Part shown: one piece after another, positions 11,802 to 20,971 of the stretch
Numbering within the stretch: position 1 is the stretch's first letter
How the letters are laid out: each line of letters opens with the position of its first letter
DNA from: CAJBLF01 sp041663325
GTDB taxonomy: Bacteria; Patescibacteriota; Gracilibacteria; Absconditabacterales; Absconditicoccaceae
NCBI GenBank assembly: GCA_041663325.1
Contig: JBAZRN010000003.1
Coordinates: forward strand, 6,670-70,669
DNA: 64,000 bases
Direction: 5' to 3'
Notes under the pieces: model-generated
What the model was told of the DNA's origin: nothing
Database searches by the model: none
Seen by the model: only the letters and a program-made list of their open reading frames with translations
Program-made: the position numbers and the translations under genes

Positions 11802-12362
11802 TTATAGATTTAAATTCACTGGTGTGCTTTCCCGGGTGTCTTGTTCTTTTTTTGCATTTTTGGTAATGATCGGTTTACCATATTTTTTCATATCGATCTT
11901 TGGGAAACCGAATGCCCATGCGAAAACAATATTTACTGGATCTTGATAGTGGTTCTTATAATTTGCCACTTTCGCGATTTCGTCTTCGTTAGCCATCTGA
12001 ATATTGGTAAACCATGTTTCTACAGATTGCTGCAACTTAATATATACAGTAGAAGATATTTCTGGGTTCTTTTCTTGTATCCACTGCATAACGGCTTTGG
12101 ATCCTCCGTCACCATAACGACCTGACATAACCGCATCAATGGCTTTAATTACCGTTTGACTATACTGTTTCACCACCTGTGATTGTCCGTCCAGAATATT
12201 ATCCTTGGAACTTATCACTGCGGCCAGTTTTTCGTCAGAAGCGACTATGCTGTTTTCTTTTTGTACACAGCCCCTATAAAAGGAGCATGATTGCATTCCT
12301 GTTATCATAACAAGGATAATGGCTACGATTCCGATGATTTTGCTTGTGCTTAAATTTTTCAT
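11802..12362 (-). CDS. LemA family protein
   Basis: 186 aa with one N-terminal membrane helix (about 8-25, ending in a Cys that could also be a lipobox) and a helical domain. Features include the N-terminal YRGCVQKENSIVASDEKL, VVKQYSQTVIKAIDAV and a Trp/Phe-rich C-terminal helix, as in LemA. Function of the family is unknown. No UGA-Gly codon, unlike pncB in the same operon, so it may have arrived with the neighbouring membrane-protein gene. Stop TAA. It is the last gene before the terminator and is 46 bp from the upstream gene. Confidence 0.7.
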   Translation of the reverse strand: MKNLSTSKIIGIVAIILVMITGMQSCSFYRGCVQKENSIVASDEKLAAVISSKDNILDGQSQVVKQYSQTVIKAIDAVMSGRYGDGGSKAVMQWIQEKNPEISSTVYIKLQQSVETWFTNIQMANEDEIAKVANYKNHYQDPVNIVFAWAFGFPKIDMKKYGKPIITKNAKKEQDTRESTPVNLNL

Positions 12363-12408
12363 AGTTTTGTTTTTTTAAATTTATTTTAATGTTAATTTAT
12401 TAATTTAA

Positions 12409-13671
12409 TTACTCTGTTGTTTCATTGGTAAACATATACATCACCAACGGGGTAAGGATTATGGCTAGGAGTGCAAATACCAAGACCCATGCCCACCATT
12501 GTAAATGTATTTCTGAGAGAAGATAACGAAATTTTTCCATAGGTTTTCGTTCAAATCCACATGTAGGAGAGTCTATCGTAGAGACGACGACTTTCACAAA
12601 TTTGAAAGGATCTATCAAAGATGAATTATTCAGAATATTATCTCTGAGATTGATTTCAAAATTTGATGTCTCCGACCAATTCATGACTCGAACCCAATCT
12701 GGATTTCCTATTTTACCACCGATAATGATGACGATGTCATTTTTCTTCCCATTTATCCACTTCTCTTTGAGAGAACCATAAAATGATTGTGGATTCTTTG
12801 TTAGATAAACGAAAATGTTACACTGTCTTTTATCACCTAACCAAGTAAGTTCTTGGTCAAGCAAACTATCAACAGTAACTGCCCATTTTAGATTAAAAAG
12901 ATTATCTCCCATCACTCTTGTAATCCCTATACTACCAAATTGCGTATCTTGTATTTTTGGATAAGGACATACTTTAAATGATTGTTGACTCTCTGTTTTG
13001 TAAATGGACTCTGTAGCTTTTACATAATTGATGTAAGAGGTTTCGTAGCTACAAGGTATACGTGTCGCAGCGGTACCTGACCAAGCAATCTCAAATTGAC
13101 GTCCATCTCCACTGCATTGTCCGATTTGACTGCTAGCAGTCTGCCTTTCTGATGTTCCAAAACGTTCTTTGATAGCTTTGTACTGACTGGAAGATATACT
13201 AATAGTATGACCAGTTTTGGTACAAATACTCCAAGAAGGTCCATGATAGACATCGCAATAGGTCTCTGTGTGACATACTTCATCTTTTCCACTTCCTGTA
13301 CAATGCTCTTCAGTTCGCTCAGTATAATAACTTTTTATGTGTACAATTTTCTGTACACAAGTATTGATAATACATTTATCCGTCAATCCAGTGCTAGACC
13401 CCATGAATATTATAAATATAGCGAAGTACGGTATAAATGCACCTCCCATAGTCATAAAACATTCCGAAAGGGTAAATTCTCCGTTTTTTCTGTGTGCGAG
13501 TCTTTGTAAACCAAAAATAAGCAAACAAATTATCACAAAAACGAACCAAGCTTCAACTGATGTCAAAGCATATCCCATCAGTTTTCCTGTTACGTTCCAA
13601 AGATATCCCAGAACGACTACTACAATAATATTAAGTATTGCGTAGACTGTTAATAATTTTCTATTGTTCAT
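12409..13671 (-). CDS. membrane protein with large Cys-rich extracytoplasmic domain
   Basis: 420 aa from the preferred ATG at 13671; an upstream in-frame ATG at 13770 would add 33 charged residues. Three hydrophobic segments lie near the N-terminus (LTVYAILNIIVVVVLGYLW, WFVFVIICLLIFGL, AFIPYFAIFIIFMG). About 230 residues with at least ten Cys follow, then one C-terminal helix (WWAWVLVFALLAIILTPLVM). Not recognised. Every Gly is GGN. It sits between pncB and LemA under the NrtR-type promoter. A role in envelope stress or nicotinate handling is speculative. Confidence 0.6.
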   Translation of the reverse strand: MNNRKLLTVYAILNIIVVVVLGYLWNVTGKLMGYALTSVEAWFVFVIICLLIFGLQRLAHRKNGEFTLSECFMTMGGAFIPYFAIFIIFMGSSTGLTDKCIINTCVQKIVHIKSYYTERTEEHCTGSGKDEVCHTETYCDVYHGPSWSICTKTGHTISISSSQYKAIKERFGTSERQTASSQIGQCSGDGRQFEIAWSGTAATRIPCSYETSYINYVKATESIYKTESQQSFKVCPYPKIQDTQFGSIGITRVMGDNLFNLKWAVTVDSLLDQELTWLGDKRQCNIFVYLTKNPQSFYGSLKEKWINGKKNDIVIIIGGKIGNPDWVRVMNWSETSNFEINLRDNILNNSSLIDPFKFVKVVVSTIDSPTCGFERKPMEKFRYLLSEIHLQWWAWVLVFALLAIILTPLVMYMFTNETTE

Positions 13672-13813
13672 AATATAGTTTTTTAATTGTTTTTTTGTTT
13701 TTTTGTGCCTCATTTTTTTTAGGGTATCAGCTTCACCCATAGATATAGATAGTGTTAAATATCCCATCAATGTATCTTATAGTTATTTACTCTAAAAAGT
13801 CAAGTAACAAAAA

Positions 13814-15286
13814 TTACTTTTGCTCTCTAAATCTCTGCCTCACTTCTTCGTGGATTTCTCTCGTTTTATCGCTTTCTTTGGTTTCAAACTCCATCCACTG
13901 AAATGTTTCTAGCAATCTCGCTCTTGCATCACTTACCGCTTGGATATCATTGTCATCGTAGGTTAATTTTCAATGTTCATAGACTGATTTCAATAATCTT
14001 TCGCCTTGAATTTCCTCGTCCTCTTGTACAATATATCTCGTATTATCTCTGATTTCTATATTTGGAATGCCTGGAGTTGGTTCTTTGTCTACGTCGTTGG
14101 AAAGTTTTCCCGTCGGTCAGTTTTCGGTATTTGTCAATTTGTACGCCGCTGAAAGAGCATCTCTTGTTTTATTTCTAGCGACTAATAGTCCTCCGAGTCC
14201 GTATTGGATAAAATCTATTGAGTTAAATCAAGCAGCTGTTACCGCTTCTTCAACACGTCTTACATCATCTACGGTAGAGATATCAGCGACTACTATTTTG
14301 TCTAATTTCGGATCCAACATATTTTCTTTCTGAAGTTTTTTCAACGCATAGACTGCCTGATCAGCTAAATCTCAACTATCCAATCTCATTCAGATGACTT
14401 TTCATGTCGCCCTATATTTTTTCTTGAGGGCAATAATCTTGTCTATGCCCTTGTAAGAATCTACTAAATCTACGAGTAATGTTATCTTGTCGGATTTTTT
14501 TATAGCATTGAGGAATGCCTCGTCTTCTGTAGGATAACAAGCGAGATATCTATGAGCAGTAGTCCCCGAAGATACTGTTTGTGGATAGACTAATGCAGCA
14601 GTATCATTAGAGGTCAATTTCAGACCGCCTCCGACAATATTCGCTTCTACAGCATCTAAATGAAAATCTTCATTGGGTGCCGCTCTTTTTCCGAATTCAG
14701 CGACTCTACCTTGCCCGATGATTTCTTCTAAATAATGCGCATCAGTCGCTACGATGCTTTTGAAAAACGCTCTGAGAAATAATGGCTCACACGTTGCTGC
14801 AAGTTCTCCCGGTCAAGAAACTATCATGACAGGCTCTTTTGGTCTAAGTACGGTTCCATCTTCTACAGCATTAATATTGAGCGGAAGATAGCCTCCATTG
14901 TCTATCACTTCTTGTCGCATCTGCTGATCGAAATATCCATTTCCTCATTTAGTTTTTTGCTCTGTGTAGAATGCTTGCGCAAAATCAAGTTCATTCTGCG
15001 TAATTTTTATTCACAAAATATCCTTGAGCGCACTCCTTATCCCATCGACAACCACATATTTTTTGTTTGGCGATCTTCTGAAAGAAAGGGTAAACGTCTC
15101 TTGTTTCTTTCATCTTTCTCATTTGAGAAAATTCATTGTCCTATTGTATGCATCCGTCTGGATGATCTTATTTTTTTTGGCAATATCTTTCTTGACTTGG
15201 AGATTAGTGATCTGCTGATAGTCTTCATAGCTAATCTCAGGAAACGTCTGGAGTTGCTGTTTGTATTCTGTCGCGTTAAAAGTCAT
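13814..15286 (-). CDS. pncB: nicotinate phosphoribosyltransferase PncB (NAPRT)
   Basis: Converts nicotinate and PRPP to NaMN, the entry step of Preiss-Handler salvage. The 490-aa product has an N-terminal NAPRT-like domain; SGPGELAATCEPLFLRAFFK; ATDAHYLEE; EFGKRAAPNEDFHLDA; the strand/loop pattern ITLLVDLVDSYKGIDK; and GKVIGMRLDSGDLADQA, the phosphate-binding core of the type II PRTase fold. At least ten Gly are TGA, so it is native-code. Stop TAA. It follows the 116-aa gene by 72 bp, and that gap holds another operator-like site. Confidence 0.9.
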
Positions 15287-15319
15287 GGGAAATGGGTGTT
15301 AGCATGTAAAACAGCATAT

Positions 15320-15340
15320 AATTGTAATATATACAATAAG
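15320..15340. promoter_or_regulatory. putative NrtR operator before pncB
   Basis: aattgtaatatatacaataag, a near-perfect palindrome (TTGTA-TATA-TACAA type), 34 bp upstream of the pncB start. Same class as the sites at 11607, 15724, 15763, 20854, 20893 and 26111. Confidence 0.6.
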
Positions 15341-15358
15341 TAGAGGATAAAAAAATAA

Positions 15359-15709
15359 TTAAGGGATTGAAAACTTTATATTCATACCATTATAGTATTC
15401 ATCACGAAATCACGTACAATAATTGGGACGAACATCTACATTTTTATATCAAAGGATTTCTAATAATTCTTTGACATATTCTTCTTCGCCTGAGGTTTTG
15501 TTTCATCCAAAGGTAAATTCTATCCTCCTTTGGGAATTTGCTATTGTCTCCTGTATTTTCTTTTCGATTGCATTTTTTGTTTCTTTGCTCACCTTCTTCT
15601 CTATAGATTTCAACCTATCGGCATGAGTAAGACCAGCCAACATTTTTGATGCATTTTTTGCAGTTATCATAATTATATTGGTTAAGGAATAAAACATTTT
15701 ATGTCCCAT
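15359..15709 (-). CDS. hypothetical protein, 116 aa, first gene of the pncB operon
   Basis: Frame continues through TGA codons at 15503 and elsewhere (five or so Gly by UGA), so this is a native-code gene. ATG 15709 lies only about 20 bp from the -10 of promoter B, so the leader is very short; ATG 15697 and ATG 15670 (MITAKNASK) are alternatives. Helical, Lys-rich first half; a C-terminal part with VDVRPNYCTGFRDEYYNGMN. No recognised domain. Its position suggests a role linked to NAD salvage, but nothing in the sequence shows it. Confidence 0.6.
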
Positions 15710-15723
15710 TACTTATCTCTACT

Positions 15724-15782
15724 AATTGTAGTATAAACAATTTCTATCCAATTGCAAGAGAAAATGTATAATTTACAATAAG
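15724..15782 (-). promoter_or_regulatory. NrtR-type promoter of the 116aa-pncB-membrane-LemA operon
   Basis: Minus strand: -35 TTGCAA (15757-15752), 16-bp spacer, -10 TATACT (15735-15730). The palindrome aattgtagtataaacaatt (15724-15742) covers the -10. A second site, aatgtataatttacaataag (15763-15782), lies upstream of the -35. Binding at the first would block RNA polymerase. Confidence 0.75.
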
Positions 15783-15785
15783 AAA

Positions 15786-15810
15786 AACCCGCACTGAAAT
15801 ACAGCACGGG
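15786..15810 (-). terminator. terminator of the PP2C-kinase-nicotinamidase-VWA operon
   Basis: CCCG..CTG/CAG..CGGG stem with two mismatched pairs (15788-15810), followed on the minus strand by TTTTTCTT, 48 bp after the VWA stop. It separates this operon from promoter B, which overlaps its end. Confidence 0.7.
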
Positions 15811-15857
15811 AATTACATTAATTCTTATTCACTAAAAAAGAAATGCTTTTTTAGCTA

Positions 15858-16649
15858 TTATCCACCAAACCCACCAAGACTGGTTTGGCTAAAATGAGCA
15901 GCGCTTTGACTTGCCCTGACAGCGCTCTGAGAAAACATCTGGAATGCTTTCCGGATTTCACTTGGATTGGAATTTGCAGTCAGTATCCAGTGATCGGGTA
16001 TTCCCATCTCACTAAATACTTGTTTGAAATCACACGATCCATTATCGAATCCCATGGCGGCAATGATGTGGTCTTCACTCCTCAGCATATCACTGACAAT
16101 CTTTTTGACATCAGCGGCAGTGCTTGTATGGGAATGACAATCCTCACCATCGGTCATGATCAGGGTAATTGTCCTTACCTGGATACCATTGTTTTTGAAA
16201 TCCTGAGCTTTGGCGATAACCGTTGCCAGCAACTTAACGGTTTCATCATACAAGGGAGTTCCTCCGTTAGCATCATAATTTTTGGCATCCATTTGGGGAA
16301 CTAAGGAAAGGGGCGTGTATGGATATAACACTGTCCCATTGAGATACCTGTTGAGCACTTCGATATTATCTTGCTGTTTGCTGTCCAACAATGCTTTGAT
16401 AAGCATATTGTGTCCATCCCTTATGGGCTGGGTATTTCCGGCAAACCTGATAGAACCAGAGTCATCAACCAGTATATTGAGCAGAATGACTTCGCTTGAT
16501 CGCACCGAATTTATCGGTACACCAAGCCCCTGTTGAATAATCGCTCCGATGTCAGGAATTTTTGTGAGTGCGTTCAAAGAACCACTACTCAAATCTCCGT
16601 CATCATGAGCATTCTGCAAGAGTTCGAGATTTAATTTACTTTTCGACAT
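15858..16649 (-). CDS. VWA-domain protein, TerY-like
   Basis: 263 aa, essentially one von Willebrand factor A domain. The MIDAS motif is complete: DxSxS in VDDSGSIRF, the Thr in NGGTPLYDET and the Asp in IMTDGEDCHSH. A Gly/Ser-rich tail ends the protein. Matches the TerY member of TerY-P triads (VWA + PP2C + kinase), which are predicted metal- and phospho-dependent signalling complexes of the tellurite-resistance network. A strong Shine-Dalgarno, AGGAGG, lies 9 bp before the ATG. No UGA-Gly codon and locally higher GC. Stop TAA. Confidence 0.85.
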   Translation of the reverse strand: MSKSKLNLELLQNAHDDGDLSSGSLNALTKIPDIGAIIQQGLGVPINSVRSSEVILLNILVDDSGSIRFAGNTQPIRDGHNMLIKALLDSKQQDNIEVLNRYLNGTVLYPYTPLSLVPQMDAKNYDANGGTPLYDETVKLLATVIAKAQDFKNNGIQVRTITLIMTDGEDCHSHTSTAADVKKIVSDMLRSEDHIIAAMGFDNGSCDFKQVFSEMGIPDHWILTANSNPSEIRKAFQMFSQSAVRASQSAAHFSQTSLGGFGG

Positions 16650-16674
16650 TGGTTTGTCCTCCTATGTTTATGGG

Positions 16675-17700
16675 TTACACGAATTTGTTTACATCCACAC
16701 CCGGCCATTGATCAATAGGATCGGTGCTTTTTACTAGGTGCATTCCTGCAGTGCGGAAACGTTCAAAAGCCTGATTTGCCTGGTCGGTAAAGTCCACAAC
16801 ACCAGGGATAACTACTGGTGAAGTACAGTCTTCCAACAGATACACCTTTTTTGCAAGGTTTGGATCTTTAGTCAGGATGTCAGTCAATAGATCGTCAATA
16901 CTCCAGGCAACACAATGGGATTTCGCTTGTCCAGCGATGATCAGCATGTCGTAATCCAAAAGTTTCTGAATGAAATTAGCGTTACGCTGAGCAACAGCTG
17001 TCCCATCAAACGTATCCAAAACTTCGGGGCTGAGCACTGAGTAATTTTCCGTCAGCGGGTTACCTCCTTTGATTTCTGTTCCGGATTCACTGTTTCTGGC
17101 TACCGTGTGGAAGAAAATGGCTTCTTCGATAATTGCTACGAGAGCATGCCCGATTCCACCAAGCATTGCATGATAAGGCCATATCATCAGCTTATCCTTA
17201 CCTTTTTTTACAAGAGACTGTGTATAATGGATGGCATGTTTTTTAAGGGCGGTATAAGATACGCCCAAGCTTGCAGCCACACCAGGATTGATGGTGTATT
17301 TACCACTGATCAGATCATCCGAAGAGATCATGGTCGAGGCAGGGACTGGAGTTCCATTTGCATCCAAGAAGAATAACGAATGGAATATCTGCATAGTTTT
17401 GTGCGTGTCCATGGTGGGGAAAATTTTGGTAATCCGTTCCATGTTGGCGTAGATAAATTCAGCGAGTCGCTGATTATCTTCAGGCGCGCCACCGACAAAC
17501 AGCTCAAAGCCAGGAATGCAGAATGTGTTTTGCACATCGATCGGCATGAGCGCGATCTTAAATTTATCTGTAGCGGCATTGCTAATGGCATGTTTTGTTT
17601 TGTACACCAGCGCATCGCCTGCTAAATTCTGATAGCCGATTTTGTACACTTGATCAGCTTTGGAAGCATCGTAATGCTTCGGAATAACAAATGTTTTCAT
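16675..17700 (-). CDS. nicotinamidase-like cysteine hydrolase (isochorismatase superfamily)
   Basis: 341 aa. Catalytic triad visible: Asp in MPIDVQNTFC, a Lys candidate in GTEIKGGNPL, and Cys in AGQAKSHCVAW. The metal site pattern of nicotinamidases is present in DTHKTMQIFH. It is longer than typical PncA (about 200 aa) because of an insertion around residues 125-215. In a NAD-salvage regulon the likely reaction is nicotinamide to nicotinate, feeding PncB; substrate is inferred from context. All Gly are GGN. Follows the kinase gene with a 104-bp MITE-like element in between. Stop TAA. Confidence 0.75.
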   Translation of the reverse strand: MKTFVIPKHYDASKADQVYKIGYQNLAGDALVYKTKHAISNAATDKFKIALMPIDVQNTFCIPGFELFVGGAPEDNQRLAEFIYANMERITKIFPTMDTHKTMQIFHSLFFLDANGTPVPASTMISSDDLISGKYTINPGVAASLGVSYTALKKHAIHYTQSLVKKGKDKLMIWPYHAMLGGIGHALVAIIEEAIFFHTVARNSESGTEIKGGNPLTENYSVLSPEVLDTFDGTAVAQRNANFIQKLLDYDMLIIAGQAKSHCVAWSIDDLLTDILTKDPNLAKKVYLLEDCTSPVVIPGVVDFTDQANQAFERFRTAGMHLVKSTDPIDQWPGVDVNKFV

Positions 17701-17767
17701 AATTTTAAGATTTTAAAGGGTTTATAATTAATTTTGAATGTTTATTTGATTTTTTTTATTTTAAATA

Positions 17768-17871
17768 AGCAAACCCCCATTCCCCCTTAACAGGGGGCTA
17801 CATGGAAAATATATTTTTATTTTTCCTTTAATCCGCTCCGGTAATTACCGGAGAGGGTCGGGGAGGGTTTG
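17768..17871. mobile_element. MITE-like element (DUF559-family repeat), no cargo
   Basis: Begins agcaaacccccattccccct and ends gggtcggggagggtttg, so the ends are imperfect inverted repeats. Inside are cccccttaacaggggg and the palindrome ctccggtaattaccggag. Close relative of 59501-59610; its ends match those of the gene-bearing copy at 57871-58378. It lies in the 202-bp gap between the kinase and nicotinamidase-like genes. Confidence 0.7.
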
Positions 17872-17902
17872 AAAATTTTTATTTTATATAAATAACTGAT
17901 TT

Positions 17903-19786
17903 TTATTTAATTGAAACAAGAAGAATTTTATTCCGTTTGATGACATAAATTCCCATAGGACTTACCAGTAAACTGGCTTGCTCGTTGACATAGTTTTCTG
18001 TGTCTACAAACAATTTAGTTTCTAGTTGTCCATTAGGATCATTATTTACTCGCATGATACCATCATTGGTTGGACAGAAGAGATAATTGGCAAAAGCTGA
18101 TTTCCCTTTGATGTGAGATAACCAGGTTTGATTTGTTGTCTCATCGTGAAGATGGGCAAGTATCTTACCGTGTTTATTTATAACAATGCAATGATTGATG
18201 TATTTGCTTTGGTCTTTGGTAGCAATCATCACCCATGCGATAGTGTCGCTAATATATGTTTTTGCATCAATGATTTGTCCTTTGATGAAGGGAAGATTGA
18301 CGTTGTCGTTGATTACCTTACTTGTAGATTCAAAGACAAATCCCTGCAAAATATTTCCTGCCTTGTACATACCGAAACCGAATGTATCACCAGTCCAAAG
18401 TAACGTATTGTCTACGATACATTGACCTATGTGAAAGGGAGAATATTCTAACCCCAGAGGATTGTTTTTATAGACGTTCCCATTTTCTACCCAGAATATT
18501 TCATGATCATTGGCATCACATACAGGACGCGTACCCACACAATCAATAAACATTTTCCTGGATTGACCTGAAGGATCAATCACTGCCATCGTATGAGTTT
18601 CGCTTAGTACGGTTGACGATCCGTTGATAGCGATATGCAATGAGCGGGATAAAGGTCCTGCAATTACCACTCTGCCAGTTTCACGTTTGTATTGGTCGTT
18701 TTCGTGATAGAGATATACGAGTTTGCCATTTTGCATAGCAGCGAACAGGATGATACCATTGGTCACAAAAACTTCCTTTACCTGGAGATTACCGCTCACA
18801 CTTACTGGAATAATACTCTGCTGACCTGTATTACAGATAGGACACTGCGATGTCGCGTATTCTATTCCGCAAGCATTACAGCTTTTCCACTGCATATTCT
18901 TCAGTAACACTTGAGGAAATTCGCCTCGGAGATCTTTTTGGAATACCTCCTGGAAATAGCGAAGTAGTTTTTCATCAAGCGCTTTGTAGGGATATGCGTG
19001 TTTGGGGTAGATCACTTCCGGATCAAACACATTGATACGATGATAAGGTCGTACCTGCTGTTTAATACGTTTATTGCTGTCCTTTGGTTTGTAAATACCA
19101 CCATAAGGATCCACAAAAAGAAGTGATTTGAATAATAATGTAGAGAAGGCATACCAATCAGTATTATAGTTTTGGTTGCGTGTCATAGTCCAGATTGAAG
19201 GAGTATTTGGGGTGATGATATCACAGATCAAAGGATCAATAAATTTTTCCGTATACATAGTACTGATGAAGTTACCGAATTGATAACTGTCTGTATCTAT
19301 CATATACACTTGTTTATTTTTGATCAGGATATTGAGATCATTGAAATCACCTATCACTACCCTTTTGGAATGGAGCGCTTTGAGCGTATCATGGAGATGA
19401 AGAAAGATATCTCTGATTTCATTATTGCTAATGTTCATAGAATGTCTGTATCCCATATCTCCATAGGTAAGGAGTGTTTCAGCGCCAGTAATAAATGGCA
19501 TAGTATATCCTAAGATTGCCCCTTGTTTATCTGTTAAGAGATTGTTAGGGACAATGATGTTGCTTGGTAGCCCACCAGGAAACATTGCCAATTTTTTTTG
19601 ATTGATAGTAATTCTTACGGTCGCCGCTTTTTGTTCTTCCGGAGATTGCGCATAATAGGGATCATTGGGGAGACGATAGAGTTTCGCCACCTGACCATTA
19701 CCCATATCATACACTACTGCTTCTTGGCCAGCACCGATTTCTTTCGTTAGTCGGATAGCCTGACCTTTGAGATACACGGTTTTCAT
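17903..19786 (-). CDS. TerY-P triad protein kinase with zinc ribbon and C-terminal repeat domain
   Basis: 627 aa. N-terminal Ser/Thr kinase-like domain (1-290): glycine loop EIGAGQEAVVYD, Lys in VAKLY, catalytic loop VIGDFNDLNILI (HRD His replaced by Gly), and MIDTDSYQFG in the DFG position. A zinc ribbon, CNACGIEYATSQCPIC, is at about 315-330. About 290 residues of short beta-rich repeats follow, probably a propeller. This is the triad architecture partnering PP2C and VWA proteins. None of 41 Gly codons is UGA. Starts at ATG 19786, overlapping the extended end of the PP2C gene. Stop TAA. Confidence 0.85.
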   Translation of the reverse strand: MKTVYLKGQAIRLTKEIGAGQEAVVYDMGNGQVAKLYRLPNDPYYAQSPEEQKAATVRITINQKKLAMFPGGLPSNIIVPNNLLTDKQGAILGYTMPFITGAETLLTYGDMGYRHSMNISNNEIRDIFLHLHDTLKALHSKRVVIGDFNDLNILIKNKQVYMIDTDSYQFGNFISTMYTEKFIDPLICDIITPNTPSIWTMTRNQNYNTDWYAFSTLLFKSLLFVDPYGGIYKPKDSNKRIKQQVRPYHRINVFDPEVIYPKHAYPYKALDEKLLRYFQEVFQKDLRGEFPQVLLKNMQWKSCNACGIEYATSQCPICNTGQQSIIPVSVSGNLQVKEVFVTNGIILFAAMQNGKLVYLYHENDQYKRETGRVVIAGPLSRSLHIAINGSSTVLSETHTMAVIDPSGQSRKMFIDCVGTRPVCDANDHEIFWVENGNVYKNNPLGLEYSPFHIGQCIVDNTLLWTGDTFGFGMYKAGNILQGFVFESTSKVINDNVNLPFIKGQIIDAKTYISDTIAWVMIATKDQSKYINHCIVINKHGKILAHLHDETTNQTWLSHIKGKSAFANYLFCPTNDGIMRVNNDPNGQLETKLFVDTENYVNEQASLLVSPMGIYVIKRNKILLVSIK

Positions 19787-20649
19787 AATCAGATAGTTTT
19801 TTGTTGGTTTCTTAAAACGATGAATGTGGTATCATCACGTAATAATCCCTGATATTTCATGATAGTCCTTTCTTCCCATACTGGTTTGCGCTTTTCTGTG
19901 TTGATTGTGGTCAAAACATTGCGCATCCATTCAGGGTTGGTGAAGTAAATGTCATTGATCCAAAACTGGTTTATGTCTCCTATATTTTCTTCTCTGCCAG
20001 GAAGCGTTTGATCTGCAAGATTGACAAGATCATTCACCCCATCACTACCGATCAATATACTTTGTACGTCATCAGTAGGGCAGATACTATGTCTTTGGAT
20101 ATCAAGAAGTGTAGGATTGGTATTAGTTATTTCACTTCCGGTGATACCGTAACAGAGATAAGGAGGTTTATTGCCAGGAAAAGGTCCAAGTACATGCAAA
20201 GCGCCGTTGAGATAAAATACTCCATCTCCGCAGCTAAAAATGCACGTACTTTGCGGAGTGATTACACATCCTACAATAGTACAAAGAAAATACGTACAGA
20301 TTGCAGCGATCAGATTTTCATCCATGCTTTGCGCAAGTATGCGTATATGAGCAAGCACATCTTGCCTGACGTTGTACCACAGCCAATCATGACGAAAAAA
20401 GTTTTCATCACTCAAACTAGGATGAGGTTTAGAGAGATAGGTTGCGAGTGTTTGGGCAAACAAGGGAGCTATGATTTTGCTGCCGACTTCACTATGAAGA
20501 CCACTACTGCAACCATCACTGACTATAGCTATAATATAGTCAGGATTTTTTATCCAGACATAACTATCTTGGTTATTGCGACCTATTTTGAGGTGACGGG
20601 TTCCTAAGACAGAAGCTCCAGCGATTTGGAAATGTTCGAGATTTTTCAT
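19747..20649 (-). CDS. PP2C-family protein phosphatase (TerY-P triad)
   Basis: Metal-dependent Ser/Thr phosphatase. Motifs: AIVSDGCSSG, GSDGVNDL, LRDDTTFIVLR with the metal-binding Asp residues. The family-like domain ends at residue 286, where a TGA at 19791-19789 is followed at once by the kinase ATG (TGATTATG), the usual stop/start arrangement of a standard-code operon. In code 25 this TGA is Gly, and translation runs 14 residues further to TAA at 19747. Internal Gly are all GGN. First gene of the triad operon. Confidence 0.85.
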
Positions 20650-20684
20650 ATGTTTTTGTTTTTTAGATGTGACTGTTAATGAAC

Positions 20685-20705
20685 ATGTATAAATTACAAT
20701 AACTA
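20685..20705. promoter_or_regulatory. putative NrtR operator in the PP2C leader
   Basis: atgtataaattacaataact, GTA-N5-TAC core, 36 bp before the PP2C start, the same relative place as the leader sites of nadE and pncB. Confidence 0.5.
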
Positions 20706-20853
20706 AGAAGTAATTTATAAAGACTTTCTTCGTTTAAAGTCTCGTGGTAATGTACTGATGCTCTTGAGAAGAGTCTTCTGATAAGAAGCTGGTTTACTAT
20801 CGCTCTTGCAGTCCGTCGCAGATATACGATACTAAACATATTTTCTCTTGAGT

Positions 20854-20912
20854 AATTGTACTATAAACAATTTCTTTTCAATTGCAAGAGAAAATGTAAT
20901 AAAAACAATAAG
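20854..20912 (-). promoter_or_regulatory. NrtR-type promoter of the triad/nicotinamidase operon
   Basis: Minus strand: -35 TTGCAA (20887-20882), 16-bp spacer, -10 TATAGT (20865-20860). The palindrome aattgtactataaacaatt (20854-20872) covers the -10. A second site, aatgtaataaaaacaataag, is at 20893-20912. It differs from the nrtR upstream site by one base in 19. Confidence 0.75.
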
Positions 20913-20914
20913 TC

Positions 20915-20942
20915 TTGAAATCAATAAAAAAATTAGTATAAT
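20915..20942 (+). promoter_or_regulatory. promoter of the ADP-ribosylglycohydrolase gene
   Basis: TTGAAA at 20915-20920, 16-bp spacer, TATAAT at 20937-20942, 30 bp before the ATG. The operator-like site 20893-20912 abuts the -35, so this divergent gene may share NrtR control. Confidence 0.6.
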
Positions 20943-20971
20943 TCTGATGTTTTAATTTCTGATATCTTTTC

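Noticed and set aside
17701..17902. Gene or terminator in the kinase-nicotinamidase gap
   Set aside because: The gap is filled by the MITE-like element and AT-rich flank; no open frame with a start fits.
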